A stretch of 64,000 bases of DNA from DASSBQ01 sp040981125. GTDB taxonomy: Bacteria; Nitrospirota; Nitrospiria; Nitrospirales; Nitrospiraceae. This document shows positions 33,801-42,881 of the stretch, one piece after another. The translations under genes and the position numbers were made by a program. Each line of letters begins with the position of its first letter. Within the stretch, counting starts at the first letter, position 1. The notes under the pieces are model-generated. The model was not told the DNA's origin. It did not search any database and saw nothing but the letters and a program-made list of their open reading frames with translations. The DNA is taken from the NCBI GenBank assembly GCA_040981125.1, contig JANRMQ010000001.1, positions 868,001 through 932,000 on the forward strand, given 5' to 3'.

Positions 33801-35299
33801 GCCTCGCACAGCAACTGCACATTCTGTCCCAGCCAGACTTCCGCGCCTGTTTTAGAGATCACAGGCAATTCGTAATAGGTGCGCGGGCGCTTTCTGACGA
33901 ATTGTCGCCCGTAAAAGCGTTGCGCCTCCTGTCGATACGCCGGGTGCACCAGCGCCAGGCAGTGGCGGCCGACCAATTCTTCGGGCGCGTACCCCAGGAT
34001 TCGCTGAGAGGTCGGATTGCAATAGGTAACAATCCCCCGCTCATCGGTCCGATACATGATGTCGTTGGCGACTTCAACAATGTTTCGATAGCGCTCTTCG
34101 CTGGCCCGCACCGCCGCTTCGGCTTCCTTGCGGGCCGTAATATCTTCGACAATCCCCTCATAGCCGATGATCGCCCCGTCATTGTCGCGAAGCGCCCGGA
34201 CATTCTCCCAGATCCAAATGAGGCTCCCGTCGCTGCGCCGCACCTGCGCTTCAAATTTCGTCACCACCCCGGCTGCTTGTATCTGCCGTTTGAACTCCGC
34301 CCACCGCTCTGGATCGACATACAACTGTTGCGCGATGCCGGTCACGAGGCTCAGCATATGCTCCGGCGAATCATATCCATAGAGCTTCGCCAGGGCTTGA
34401 TTGACCGTCACATAATGCCCGTCTACGGTGGCCTGAAAAATCCCCTGCAACGCATGCTCGACGATACTGCGGTACCGTTCCTGAACCAGCCGCAGTGACT
34501 CCTCCGCGAATTTGCGTTCGGTCATGTCGATGTGGACACCCGTCATGCGGACCAGCGCCGCTTTCTCGTCTCGAAATGCCGATCCGCTGGTCAAAATCCA
34601 TCGATAGGATCCGTCCTTGTGCCGCACCCGATGTTCAATGTTGTAGATCAACAAGTGGCCTTCGAGGTAGGCGCGGATCGTCTCCATCGCCCGTTCGCGA
34701 TCGTCGGGATGTATTCGTGATTCCCATTCGTCGAACGTATTGCCGATCTCATGGTCGGCATAGCCCAATTGGCTCTTCCAGCGCGGAGAAAAATACATGC
34801 GGTTGGTCCGCAGATCCCAATCCCAGACCCCTGCGTCCGCGCCTTTCGTGGCCAACTCCAGTCGTTCACGACTATCCCGTAACGCCGCTTCAATTTGCCG
34901 CCGTTCGGCCAACTGTTGCGTCAGCTGGAGGTTCACCGTTCGGAGCTTATGGGTCTGGTCGGCCACTTGTTGTTCCAGCCGCTCTTTGACTCTCAGAAAC
35001 GCCTGCTCCGCGCGCCTGCGATGCCAAAACAGGCCGGTCATTCCCCCCAGCACCCCGATGCCGAACAGGCGATTCACAATTGCCATTGACATATCGATTC
35101 CCCGCGGTGACATCACCATCCCCCCCGCCGTGAGGGCCGCGCAGACTCCGGCGGCCCAGAGAACCGCTCCCGGCGTAAGAAAACGAAAGGCCAACCAGAT
35201 GGGAATGAGATAGAGCAGAGGAACCAGATAGCCCAACGACGTCAACACGTCCGTGAGCAAGATCGCGCCGATGAGAAGGGCAACGCCGAGGTATGCCAC
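30887..35299 (-). CDS. Multi-PAS hybrid sensor histidine kinase
   Basis: 1470 aa. Order: five or so N-terminal membrane helices (1-100, MASE-like), coiled coil, four PAS/PAC domains (about 145-265, 272-393, 400-520, 525-645), a GAF domain (about 660-830), HisKA with FLATMSHEIRTPMNAIVGM (about 858), HATPase, two receiver domains (Asp in LVILDVRMPG and LVLMDIQMPV) and an HPt domain with LGHGIKGAGGTYG (His near 1416). A full phosphorelay in one chain, ending with transfer to a response regulator, most likely the NtrC-type product encoded next. GTG start at 35299. Confidence 0.93.
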   Translation of the reverse strand: MAYLGVALLIGAILLTDVLTSLGYLVPLLYLIPIWLAFRFLTPGAVLWAAGVCAALTAGGMVMSPRGIDMSMAIVNRLFGIGVLGGMTGLFWHRRRAEQAFLRVKERLEQQVADQTHKLRTVNLQLTQQLAERRQIEAALRDSRERLELATKGADAGVWDWDLRTNRMYFSPRWKSQLGYADHEIGNTFDEWESRIHPDDRERAMETIRAYLEGHLLIYNIEHRVRHKDGSYRWILTSGSAFRDEKAALVRMTGVHIDMTERKFAEESLRLVQERYRSIVEHALQGIFQATVDGHYVTVNQALAKLYGYDSPEHMLSLVTGIAQQLYVDPERWAEFKRQIQAAGVVTKFEAQVRRSDGSLIWIWENVRALRDNDGAIIGYEGIVEDITARKEAEAAVRASEERYRNIVEVANDIMYRTDERGIVTYCNPTSQRILGYAPEELVGRHCLALVHPAYRQEAQRFYGRQFVRKRPRTYYELPVISKTGAEVWLGQNVQLLCEAERISGFQVVARDITERKRVESALRESEERFATAFRSSPAAMVISRYKDGRLLDVNEAFLRTFGGTRAEVIGTTALDFGLWVKPEDREDLLLTLKRDGHIRFMEKAYHLKSGDVRHCLFNVEILTIGREQCLLTLILDITRRKQAEDALHHNQEVLLKHQEALMRLTQNAHISSGQWSDALRDIMEASTKGLDVERGSVWLFDRDGVQLRCVELYERSCARHGDGQVLSAGDHPDYFERLSREGVIAVDEVRSDSRAGERTLSASAPPDVTSVLDVPISREGRLAGVVCHEHVGPARRWTVAEQQFASAIAHVVLLAYEATNRREAEQALLIAKEAAEAANRAKSDFLATMSHEIRTPMNAIVGMADLLSETPLNEDQQEYVRIFRDAGKNLVGLINNILDLSKIEAGHLEMDAVEFDLHDLVQRVAELVAIRANEKNLELAYRIKSDVPGFLIGDPNRLRQILINLLGNAIRFTEAGEVVLQIQSDPAGGGRGALLFSVRDTGIGIPADKLDIIFESFSQADHSTTRQYSGTGLGLTISKKLVERMGGRIWVESELGSGSTFFFTASFGVGVMQSSAELLPQWERLAALKTLIVDDNTTNRLIVRETLVSWGIPVEEAADGDDALDSLARAGEAGEPFRLVILDVRMPGRNGWQVAESMARKPVSSKLPIIMLASERNHSDQEMIRRLGITRYLTKPFRRSDLFNAIMAIVGAQTALPLPSSEGEEQALSRPMRPLRILLVEDFADNRRMIELYLKKSPYQLDMAANGQIAVEMFARASYDLVLMDIQMPVMDGYQATGLIRKWEADQSRPPAPILALTANALKGEVQKSLTAGCTAHLVKPIRKAQLLQAIMQHTEGRPATNAPPSKSGPDDRLVLEVSAELEELMPKFLANRRRDAEQIVAELTKGDFERIRALGHGIKGAGGTYGSAVISRLGEHIEQAAAERNAGAIEADVTALNDYLDRVALVFV

Positions 35300-35515
35300 C
35301 GCCTGACCTCCTGGGGAAGAGAAGCTGCGGCCCGACCACCGTCCTGCAAACGCGCCTCACCATACTCCTGTCTCGTGTCCAGGTAAATTCTGGCCAATCG
35401 GCCCTAGGCTCCTCAACTTACTTTACGGGATAGCGGATTCAAGAGCCGGCAGTCCGCTCAGACAGGCGCAGTCATGCCGTGCAAAAAGGAATGAAACCAT
35501 TTCGTGGAGGCCGGA

Positions 35516-36424
35516 TCAGCGAGCCGGTTTGATTCGGGCCGATTGCCGGCCTACCAGCCAAACGCCCGCGAGGATGAGCAGGATGCCCGCACCTTCTCTC
35601 ACTCCGATCGATTCTTCGAGCACGAGCGCGGACAATAACACGGCGGAGACGGGAATGAGATTCACGAAGACGCCGGCGCGCGAAGGCCCGACTCCCTTGA
35701 CCCCATAGAGCCACGCCTGCTGGCCTAATGCGGTGGCGAATACAATCAGGTAGACCAACGCCATCCACCCGCCGAAAGAGACGGCGGATACGCCGGTGTC
35801 CAACATTTTGTGATCCGTCGCCAACAAGGGGGCCTGTACGAGAAGCGAAATCAACAGGGTCGTCCAATTGACCGTCAAAGGAGAGAGCCGTTCCATGATG
35901 CGCCGGCCGCCGATCGTATATAAGCTCCAACTGATGAGACCCAGCATAACGAGCATGCCGCCGAGCCAGGGATTCGAGCCGGCCGGTCCTCCACCAAACC
36001 CCGATACCAGCGCGACACCGGCAAAAGATAAGAGGCAGCCGCCGGCAACCGAGGAAAACGGAACATCCCGGATCAATAGCGCGGACAGAAAGGCGGTGAT
36101 GGCCGGGCTTGCCCCGATGACGACCCCCGCCGGAGCCGCCCCGATGTACCGGAGTCCGATCAACGTAAGGAGATGGTTGCCCAGCACCCCTAACCCGAGC
36201 GCGGCAAGCACCATCAGATCTTGCGTGGAGAACTTGACCTGAGGTCCTTCTTGCCACCACCAGAGGGGAATCAGAATCGCCAACGCCCCGATCCCGCGTA
36301 TAAGGGAGGTCTCCACGGCTGAAAACGTATCCAATGCGATTTTCTGCGCGACAATCGATCCCCCCCACACGAAGGCTGCGGTGGCCAAGGCGCCATAGGC
36401 AACCATATCCGGAGGGCGTCTCAT
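35516..36424 (-). CDS. EamA/DMT-family transporter
   Basis: 302 aa with ten predicted helices in two EamA repeats (first opens AYGALATAAFVWGGSIVAQK, second around GLISWSLYTIGGRRI). Typical metabolite exporter of the drug/metabolite transporter superfamily; substrate not predictable. It follows an O-methyltransferase gene by 40 bases on the same strand, so the two may form an operon. C-terminal ends in a basic QSARIKPAR tail. Ordinary member of the family. Confidence 0.9.
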   Translation of the reverse strand: MRRPPDMVAYGALATAAFVWGGSIVAQKIALDTFSAVETSLIRGIGALAILIPLWWWQEGPQVKFSTQDLMVLAALGLGVLGNHLLTLIGLRYIGAAPAGVVIGASPAITAFLSALLIRDVPFSSVAGGCLLSFAGVALVSGFGGGPAGSNPWLGGMLVMLGLISWSLYTIGGRRIMERLSPLTVNWTTLLISLLVQAPLLATDHKMLDTGVSAVSFGGWMALVYLIVFATALGQQAWLYGVKGVGPSRAGVFVNLIPVSAVLLSALVLEESIGVREGAGILLILAGVWLVGRQSARIKPAR

Positions 36425-36464
36425 GCGCCCCTCTCGGAAGCAAAACTCTGCAGAGCGGCGCCGT

Positions 36465-37112
36465 TCACGGTCTGGTCGGCTTTACGACAAACAGGCCGTC
36501 CCGGACCGTGAGCATGACGGCGTTGACAGTAGAATCGGCTGCGACCACCCGGTTCAATTCCTGAATGGCCTCCGTCCGTTCGTCCGGGGGCGGTTGTCGG
36601 ACAACGTCACCGTCCCACAGGACGTTGTCGATGAGGATGACGCCCCCGGGTGCGAGCAGTTCCAAGGCCCGCCGGTAATAGTTGACATAATTCTGTTTGT
36701 CCGCATCAATGAAAATCACGTCAAACGGATCGGTAAGCCGCCGTATCGTGTCCAAAGCCGGTCCCATTTCTACCCGGATTTTCCGCCCGACCGGCGAGCG
36801 GGCGAAATAACGCCGGGCGATCGCAGCGGCCTGTTCATCCACCTCGCAGGTCACGACCACTCCCTCTTCGGGCAAGGCTTCGGCAAAGCAGAGGGCGCTA
36901 TACCCGGTAAACATGCCGAGTTCCAATACGCGCGAGGCCCCGACGAGCCGCACCATCATCTTGAGGACGGCCCCTTCCAGCGGTCCGACGATCATCTGTG
37001 CATATTCCATGGTCCGGATGGTCTCTTCCCGCAATGCCCGGCACCAATCGGATTCGGGTGTTGAATGATTCTGAGCATAGGCTTCCACGTCGGCTCTCAC
37101 CAGTTCCTGCAT
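36465..37112 (-). CDS. O-methyltransferase (CCoAOMT-like class I)
   Basis: 215 aa. SAM-dependent methyltransferase of the catechol/caffeoyl-CoA O-methyltransferase family: VLELGMFTGYSALCFAEALP is the SAM loop, FDVIFIDADKQNYVNYYRRA carries the metal-binding Asp, and LIDNVLWDG the second metal-ligand segment. Members methylate catechol-type hydroxyls with Mg. Possibly cotranscribed with the DMT transporter 40 bases downstream; a joint role in making and exporting a small molecule is only inference. Divergent from the M32 carboxypeptidase gene (90-base gap). Confidence 0.9.
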   Translation of the reverse strand: MQELVRADVEAYAQNHSTPESDWCRALREETIRTMEYAQMIVGPLEGAVLKMMVRLVGASRVLELGMFTGYSALCFAEALPEEGVVVTCEVDEQAAAIARRYFARSPVGRKIRVEMGPALDTIRRLTDPFDVIFIDADKQNYVNYYRRALELLAPGGVILIDNVLWDGDVVRQPPPDERTEAIQELNRVVAADSTVNAVMLTVRDGLFVVKPTRP

Positions 37113-37202
37113 TACGTCGCTCCCCTTGTTTGAAAATGCGGCGCCGGGTCACGTAGACTGGCAATCATAGCACGCCACACCGGCTCGGTAAGGAGGATTC
37201 GT

Positions 37203-38750
37203 GTGAAGACCGTCGCCACTCTGGAACCGTTGACATCCCGGCTCCTTGAGATTCAACGCATCGGCAGCGCCGCCTCCGTGCTGGGCTGGGACCAGGAAAC
37301 GTACATGCCGGCAGGAGGTGGAACGGCCCGCGCCGATCAAATCTCCACCTTGCAGGGCTTGGCTCACCAAAAGCTCGTCGCGCCGGAAATTGAACGTTTG
37401 CTTCGTGAATGGATCGATCCGCTCAGCGGCCAGGCGATCGACACCCGAGGTAACGGCTGGGACGAACCCTCCCGTGCGCTCCTGAGGGAAGTGTGGCGGG
37501 ATTTTAGCCGGGCGAAAAAACTGCCCTCGGAATTCGTGGTTCGCCTCAGTCGGGAATGTTCGCTGGCCCAGCAAGCCTGGGTCACCGCGCGCGAGGAGAA
37601 CCGCTTCAAAGATTTTCTGCCGCATCTCCAAACTATCCTCGCGTTGAAGCGGCAAGAAGCGGACTATTTGGGATACCGGGCGTCGCCTTATGACGCCTTA
37701 CTCGACATATACGAGCCGGGCGCCACGGTGGCGTTTCTCGAGCCTCTTTTCGGCCGATTGCGATCTCACCTCGTGCCGCTGCTTCAACAGATCATCGCCG
37801 CCTCCGTGACGATCGACGAGCATTTTCTCCATCTGAGCTATGACGGCGTCCGCCAAATCGAGTTCGGCCGCCTCGTCCTGACCGCCATGGGCTATGATTT
37901 CGACCGAGGACGCCTGGATTTGTCGGCGCATCCGTTTACCACCTCATTCCATCCGACCGACGTTCGCGTAACCACGCGCGTGCATGAGCAGGACTTGCCG
38001 TCCTGCCTCTTCAGTTGTATTCACGAAGGCGGGCACGGACTCTACGAACAAGGCCTCGATGTTCGATATTACGGCACACCGCTGTGCGATGCCGTGTCGC
38101 TCGGCATCCACGAAAGCCAGTCGCGATTGTGGGAAAACTGCGTGGGACGGTCCCGGGCGTTCTGGCAATTCTTCTATCCGATTCTTCAACAGACCTTCCC
38201 CGACCAGTTGAACGAGATCGCGCTGGATCAGTTCCATGCCGCGATCAATCGAGTGAAGCCCTCGTTGATCCGCGTCGAAGCGGACGAACTGACCTACAAT
38301 CTGCACGTCATGTTGCGCTTCGAAATCGAACGGGCGTTGATTGAGGAACGCCTGCAGCCCGAGGAGCTTCCCGAGGTGTGGCGGGAAAAGATGGGACAAT
38401 ACCTGGGAATCGAGCCGGAGCGGGATGCCGACGGGGTCCTTCAGGACGTGCACTGGTCGATCGGCTCTTTCGGCTATTTCCCTACCTACACATTGGGCAA
38501 CCTGTACGCCGTACAATTCTATGAACAGGCTAAGCGGGACATGCCGCAATTGGAGCACGACGTCGCGTCGGGCCAACTCATGGAGCTCCGTCGATGGTTG
38601 GAGCAAAAGGTCCATCGCTGGGGCAGGACCTTTTCTCCCGACCGCCTGATGGAACGAGCGACCGGATCCACGCTCCAACCCGAACCCTTCCTCCGATATC
38701 TCGACGACAAATACCGCCGCCTGTACGGTCTTACTTCATCACCATCATAA
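37203..38750 (+). CDS. M32 family metallocarboxypeptidase
   Basis: 515 aa cytosolic zinc carboxypeptidase 1. The catalytic HEGGH (IHEGGHGLYEQG) is at about residue 278 and the downstream Glu ligand in SLGIHESQSRLWEN; DVRVTTRV precedes it. Length and architecture are typical. GTG start at 37203 follows AAGGAGG by seven bases. Removes C-terminal residues from peptides in protein turnover. Stand-alone gene between divergent OMT and a kinase; 283 bases without other features lie downstream (38751-39033). Confidence 0.95.
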   Translation: MKTVATLEPLTSRLLEIQRIGSAASVLGWDQETYMPAGGGTARADQISTLQGLAHQKLVAPEIERLLREWIDPLSGQAIDTRGNGWDEPSRALLREVWRDFSRAKKLPSEFVVRLSRECSLAQQAWVTAREENRFKDFLPHLQTILALKRQEADYLGYRASPYDALLDIYEPGATVAFLEPLFGRLRSHLVPLLQQIIAASVTIDEHFLHLSYDGVRQIEFGRLVLTAMGYDFDRGRLDLSAHPFTTSFHPTDVRVTTRVHEQDLPSCLFSCIHEGGHGLYEQGLDVRYYGTPLCDAVSLGIHESQSRLWENCVGRSRAFWQFFYPILQQTFPDQLNEIALDQFHAAINRVKPSLIRVEADELTYNLHVMLRFEIERALIEERLQPEELPEVWREKMGQYLGIEPERDADGVLQDVHWSIGSFGYFPTYTLGNLYAVQFYEQAKRDMPQLEHDVASGQLMELRRWLEQKVHRWGRTFSPDRLMERATGSTLQPEPFLRYLDDKYRRLYGLTSSPS

Positions 38751-39033
38751 CGCGCTCATCTCCGTCCGAGTTCCCTGCGCCCCGTGCCGCGTCCGAAACG
38801 CCCGATGAACCACTGAACCATCACAGGGCTCTATGGACCGGCCTATTCGGCTCTATTGTGCATCGGCGGTTCGATGTCTAGAATCCTTGCCTCGGGAATG
38901 GTTCTTAGTGGGCCAGGATTCATTCATCCTGCGCGGAACTCTTCGCTGTCGGAGCGGGCCTTTCGCACAATGCCAGGAGGCGAATACCTCACGTATGGGC
39001 AAGATCCCCGCGCCGCACAGCAAAGGGATATCG

Positions 39034-40410
39034 ATGCTCTTGGCCCTTGAACGAAAATGGTTGTTGGCCGGCCTCCTCGGCATCCTCTTATTCCTCTTCA
39101 ATATTTACCTCTCGGTCACGAACGCGCTGACGATCATCGAGCTTCGCCATTCCATCGAGCATGCCCATAAGAGCGTCGCCGGCTTGCATCGCTTTCTCGC
39201 GACGGCCCAGGCGGCGGAGGCCGGACAGCGGGGATTCTTGATCACCGGCCTGCCCGAATACCTGGAAACATATAATGCGGCTCTGGCCGAAGTGAACCAG
39301 GAGCTCGATCGCGTCGCCGAACTCACGACGGATATTCCCGAGCAACGACAACGAGTGAGCCAGATGAGGGGCATTTTGGCGGAGAAGCTGACCGAACTCG
39401 CCGAAATCATTCGCCTGAGGAAGGAGCGCGGATTCGATACGGCGCGCAAGGCTGTCGCCACCCAGCGGGGCATGCAACTCATGGACGGCCTCCGGTCCGT
39501 GGTGGGGCAAATGGTACAGGAGAATCATCGTCTCCTGAACGAACGGGAACACCTATTCACCCGCACGTCCTATCAAAGCCTGTTTGCATTCAGCGCCACT
39601 GCGCTGTTGGCCCTCATCGGCTTTGCCATCGCCATCGCCTTGGTGCAAAAGTACGTCTCCATTCGGCGGACGGCCGAGGAGCAATGGAAGCACTCCTACG
39701 AACAGCTCCAAGCGGCGGGGCGGCTGATCACCGGAGCGGAGAATGCGGAACGCCGCCGCATCGGCCGAGATGTCGATGAGGATTTAGGGCAACTGCTGAA
39801 CGGCATGCGGTTCGACATGACCTGGCTTCACAAGCGCTGCACGGCGTTGCCGACCACATCCGAGCGGCGGGAGATTACCGACAAGCTGAGCGACCTGATC
39901 GGACTGGCCGACCGCGCCTTATCATCGGTTCGGCGGATCAGCGCGACGTTACAACCGGTCCCTTTGGACCAGATCGGCCTCATCTCGGCCGTTCACACCT
40001 ACGCTCAGCAATTCGAGTCCAACACCGGCATCGCATGCGCGGTGGCGGTTTCTCAAACACTCGATGATTTTACGTTTGATGAACACACGGCCTCGAATAT
40101 CTTCCGGATCATTCAAGAGCTGCTCACCAATGCGGCGCGCCACGCGGACGCCACACTGATCACCATTTCCCTTACCTTGGCGGACGATACGGTCCTCATC
40201 ACCGTGGAAGACAACGGGAAAGGGATCACGCCCGAACAGATCAGACATGCGCAATCACTCGGCATCGTCAGCATGGAGGAGCGGGCCCTGTTGATCGGCG
40301 GTGAGTTTACCATCGCCGGCACGCCGGGAGTCGGCACGTCTGCCCGGCTGGCGATCCCGATCACGCCCAGTCAACGCCGCGAACGGGACGTGCTCAAGGT
40401 ACGCTCTTAA
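39034..40410 (+). CDS. CHASE3 sensor histidine kinase-like protein with Asp at the phospho-site
   Basis: 458 aa from the ATG at 39034 (AAAGGGA box; earlier in-frame codons look non-coding). Two membrane helices (about 9-32 and 183-206) flank a CHASE3 sensor domain; a HisKA_3 dimerisation helix (about 236-300) and HATPase follow (ELLTNAARHADA, VEDNGKGI, GIVSMEERA). At the phospho-acceptor, where the family has a His (RDLHDEIGQ type), this protein reads RDVDEDLGQ: Asp248, codon 39775-39777. One base would restore His. ATP-binding boxes are intact. No response regulator gene adjoins. Could be a pseudokinase, a phosphatase-only form or a recent mutation. Confidence 0.85.
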   Translation: MLLALERKWLLAGLLGILLFLFNIYLSVTNALTIIELRHSIEHAHKSVAGLHRFLATAQAAEAGQRGFLITGLPEYLETYNAALAEVNQELDRVAELTTDIPEQRQRVSQMRGILAEKLTELAEIIRLRKERGFDTARKAVATQRGMQLMDGLRSVVGQMVQENHRLLNEREHLFTRTSYQSLFAFSATALLALIGFAIAIALVQKYVSIRRTAEEQWKHSYEQLQAAGRLITGAENAERRRIGRDVDEDLGQLLNGMRFDMTWLHKRCTALPTTSERREITDKLSDLIGLADRALSSVRRISATLQPVPLDQIGLISAVHTYAQQFESNTGIACAVAVSQTLDDFTFDEHTASNIFRIIQELLTNAARHADATLITISLTLADDTVLITVEDNGKGITPEQIRHAQSLGIVSMEERALLIGGEFTIAGTPGVGTSARLAIPITPSQRRERDVLKVRS

Positions 40411-40479
40411 GCGCCGAGTTCTTGCTGCCGCCAAAGCCCTTCGTGTCGAATCCCCCAGCGGACGCCATCGCGGGCCGGC

Positions 40480-41043
40480 TTAATATCCCATAGCCGCGTT
40501 CAGCTTACCCACCAGATTCGGAGCGAAGGTAAGTTCCGTTTGGACCTCGATGCGGCTGGGGACCAACAGGGTCGTGTGAAAGACGATATCGCGAATCGGA
40601 ATTTTGAGGTCCGGTTCCTGTGGAGTAACGAGTTCGACCGATTCCACGGATTTGATAATGGCGCTGCTGTCCTGCGGGCCATAGGTCGCCACGACGGCCT
40701 GGACGATCTCACTGATCTTCTGGTTGGGCTCCGTTCCTTCGAACCCTCTCGTCAGCAGCGGGAGCACGTCCTCCCGCGCCTGATCGGACAAGGTGAAATT
40801 CTCAATGCGTTCCTTCCGGCGCAGCGACGTGAGGTCGTTATCGAGATCCTTGCTGAACGCGCCATAGGCAAACCGGAAGAATTCAAAATGAAGTCCTTTC
40901 ATGCCTTTGCCGAATAATTGCAACTCGCACAAAAAACAGAGCTGCTGAAGCTTGACATCGTTGAGCAGGCCATAGGGCTCGGCCAAGTGCAGGATGAACA
41001 GCAGCAGCCCGCGATCAATCGTCATCTCATGGGGTTTTCGCAT
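40480..41043 (-). CDS. Panacea/SocA-like domain protein
   Basis: 187 aa. The region LLLFILHLAEPYGLLNDVKLQQLCFLCELQ, RFAYGAFSKDLDNDLTSL and a following winged-helix-like segment resembles the Panacea (DUF4065/SocA) antitoxin domain, where KLQKLLYL and YGPFS-type motifs recur. The C-terminal 85 residues (about 100-187) have no clear match. No toxin-like neighbour can be seen on either side: the kinase gene converges and the fur operon diverges. A solitary regulatory or proteolysis-adaptor role is equally possible. Recognition is from pattern, not alignment. Confidence 0.55.
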   Translation of the reverse strand: MRKPHEMTIDRGLLLFILHLAEPYGLLNDVKLQQLCFLCELQLFGKGMKGLHFEFFRFAYGAFSKDLDNDLTSLRRKERIENFTLSDQAREDVLPLLTRGFEGTEPNQKISEIVQAVVATYGPQDSSAIIKSVESVELVTPQEPDLKIPIRDIVFHTTLLVPSRIEVQTELTFAPNLVGKLNAAMGY

Positions 41044-41232
41044 GGCATCATCTCATAGCTGGAGTGGTCCAGGACTATAGGCCGGCGAAAACACAGGCGT
41101 CAATCGCGGGATTTGGCGACTCCTGGAGTTGGAACGGGCTGAGAATATCAGGATCCTTGCTTGCGGCTTTTGAAGGCAGTCCAGCAACTGAGGAGTGGTA
41201 TCAGGTATAACAGAGTCTCCCGCAGGAGGCAC

Positions 41233-41261
41233 TTGACCAAGCATGCCATTTCGTCTTTTAA
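41233..41261 (+). promoter_or_regulatory. Predicted promoter of the fur-iron operon
   Basis: TTGACC (41233-41238) and TTTTAA (41256-41261) with 17-base spacing, 18 bases ahead of fur. The rest of the 235-base gap back to 41044 shows no Fur-box-like palindrome that I can defend. Confidence 0.4.
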
Positions 41262-41278
41262 TAAACGGGCGGTGACTA

Positions 41279-41728
41279 ATGGAAACCCAAATGAATAAGA
41301 GCGTGAAAGAGAAAGAAATGGAGACGTTGAGGGAGCATCTCGCCAAGCACCAATTGAAGCTCACCCGACAACGCGAACTCATCCTCACCGCGTTCCTCAA
41401 GCAGGAACACGTCACAGCCGAGACTCTGTACCACCAACTCGCGAAGAAAGACCCTCATCTGGGTCTGGCGACGATCTACCGCACGTTGAATCTCTTCTGC
41501 GAGGCCGGCTTGGCACAGGCCCGGCACTTCGGCTCTCAAACACAATATGACAACGTGTCGCACAAGGGACATCATGATCATCTGATCTGTACCGGCTGCG
41601 GGAAGATCGTGGAGTTTGAGAATTGTGAAATCGAGCGCCTGCAGGAGGAAGTCGCGTCCAAAAACGGCTTTGTCATCCAGACCCATAAATTGGAACTGTA
41701 CGGGTTGTGTTCCCACTGTCGCCATTGA
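41279..41728 (+). CDS. fur: Fur-family metalloregulator
   Basis: 149 aa. Winged helix (LTRQRELILTAFLKQEHVT..LATIYRTLNLFCEAGL) and metal-binding C-terminal domain with KGHHDHLICTGCGKIVEF and the terminal CSHC. Two CxxC pairs give a structural zinc site, and the HHDH segment the regulatory site. Fur with Fe represses iron uptake; the ferric ABC transporter starts about 100 bases downstream on the same strand, so it probably regulates this operon, though the family also contains PerR and Zur. Start at 41279; an ATG at 41291 is possible. Confidence 0.92.
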   Translation: METQMNKSVKEKEMETLREHLAKHQLKLTRQRELILTAFLKQEHVTAETLYHQLAKKDPHLGLATIYRTLNLFCEAGLAQARHFGSQTQYDNVSHKGHHDHLICTGCGKIVEFENCEIERLQEEVASKNGFVIQTHKLELYGLCSHCRH

Positions 41729-41832
41729 CCCGCCACGGCATTTTCCGATCAGCGGAGCGCGGTCCTACTCGTCATCGACTCTTGCCGTCCACCGCTCATA
41801 ACCTCGACAGAATGTTCGACCCCGGAGGAGCA

Positions 41833-42867
41833 ATGCTGCATATGATTCATCGGCGATTACGATGGTTATTCGTTCTCATGATGATCTCCGGCTGTCTGGC
41901 CATCACGGAAGGACACACGGAGGCGGCGGACTCACTCGTAGTGTACTCCGGCCGCGCCGAACGGTTAATCAAGCCTGTGCTGGACGACTTCCAAACAAAG
42001 ACCGGCATTCAGGTGGAGCTGTTGTCATCGGGCACGACCGAGCTTGTGAATCGGCTCAAAGCGGAAGGAGAGCGCAGCCCGGCCGACGTCTTGATCACCA
42101 ATGATGCCGGCAGTCTTGAATATGCCCGTGAATTGAACCTGCTCCGACCTCTGAGCCTCCGGGAAGTCGACCAGGCCATTCCCTCCCAGTTCAGAGCGCC
42201 GGACAACAGCTGGATCGGGTTGTCGGGCCGTTTTTGGATCTTGGTGTACAACACGCAACAAGTGAAGCCGGATCAGATCAAATCGTTGCTGGACCTTGCC
42301 GACCCGCGATGGAAAGGCAAGATAGCCATTCCCAATGCCGGCAGCGAATATCTTCAGGCCGGTGTCTCGGTCATCAAGGCGACCAACGGCGACGAGCGGA
42401 CAAAACAGTTCCTAACGGGGCTCAAGGCCAACGCGGGAACTCAGGTGTATCAGAAAAGTTCGCAAATCGTGGAGGCCGTCGCCAAAGGCCAAGCGGCGAT
42501 CGGTATCGTCAACCACTATTACATCTATCGGCATCTGGCCGCCCAGCCCACTGCTCCGATCGCCGCACTCATGCCGGACCAGCAAGAAGGAGGCATGGGC
42601 GCGATCATGAATGTCGCCGGCATCGGCGTGACGCGACATGCCCATCATGTGGAGAGCGCGAAGGCGCTCGTTGAATTTCTAGTCGCGCAGGCCGGTCAGC
42701 GGTTTTTTGCGGAATTGAACAAAGAGTATCCTCTACATCCCGATGTTCATGCCGACCCGGCTCTTGTCGCCCGCGCGTCTTTTCGAGCGGCGGTGGTTCC
42801 ACTCGCCCGCCTGGCCGAGCTTCGCGAACCGACGTTGACGTTGATCGAACAAGTCGGCCTGCGCTGA
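41833..42867 (+). CDS. Ferric iron ABC transporter substrate-binding protein (FutA/FbpA type)
   Basis: About 344 aa. Signal peptide with a lipoprotein-like Cys (MMISGCLAIT) predicts export to the periplasm. Mature part opens LVVYSGRAERLIKPVLDDFQ and has the iron-family features GIVNHYYIYRH (Tyr pair that binds ferric ion) and the extracellular solute-binding fold type 1. The chosen ATG at 41833 follows GGAGGAG; ATG at 41842 is also plausible. Next gene starts 15 bases later; the whole set forms an iron(III) import operon after fur. Confidence 0.88.
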   Translation: MLHMIHRRLRWLFVLMMISGCLAITEGHTEAADSLVVYSGRAERLIKPVLDDFQTKTGIQVELLSSGTTELVNRLKAEGERSPADVLITNDAGSLEYARELNLLRPLSLREVDQAIPSQFRAPDNSWIGLSGRFWILVYNTQQVKPDQIKSLLDLADPRWKGKIAIPNAGSEYLQAGVSVIKATNGDERTKQFLTGLKANAGTQVYQKSSQIVEAVAKGQAAIGIVNHYYIYRHLAAQPTAPIAALMPDQQEGGMGAIMNVAGIGVTRHAHHVESAKALVEFLVAQAGQRFFAELNKEYPLHPDVHADPALVARASFRAAVVPLARLAELREPTLTLIEQVGLR

Positions 42868-42881
42868 CCGGCTCAGCCGCC

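Noticed and set aside
41160..41278. Fur box upstream of fur
   Set aside because: No palindrome close to the GATAATGATAATCATTATC consensus is present in the gap.
40411..41278. Toxin partner for the Panacea-like protein
   Set aside because: Frames next to it are shadows or the fur gene; none looks like a small toxin.
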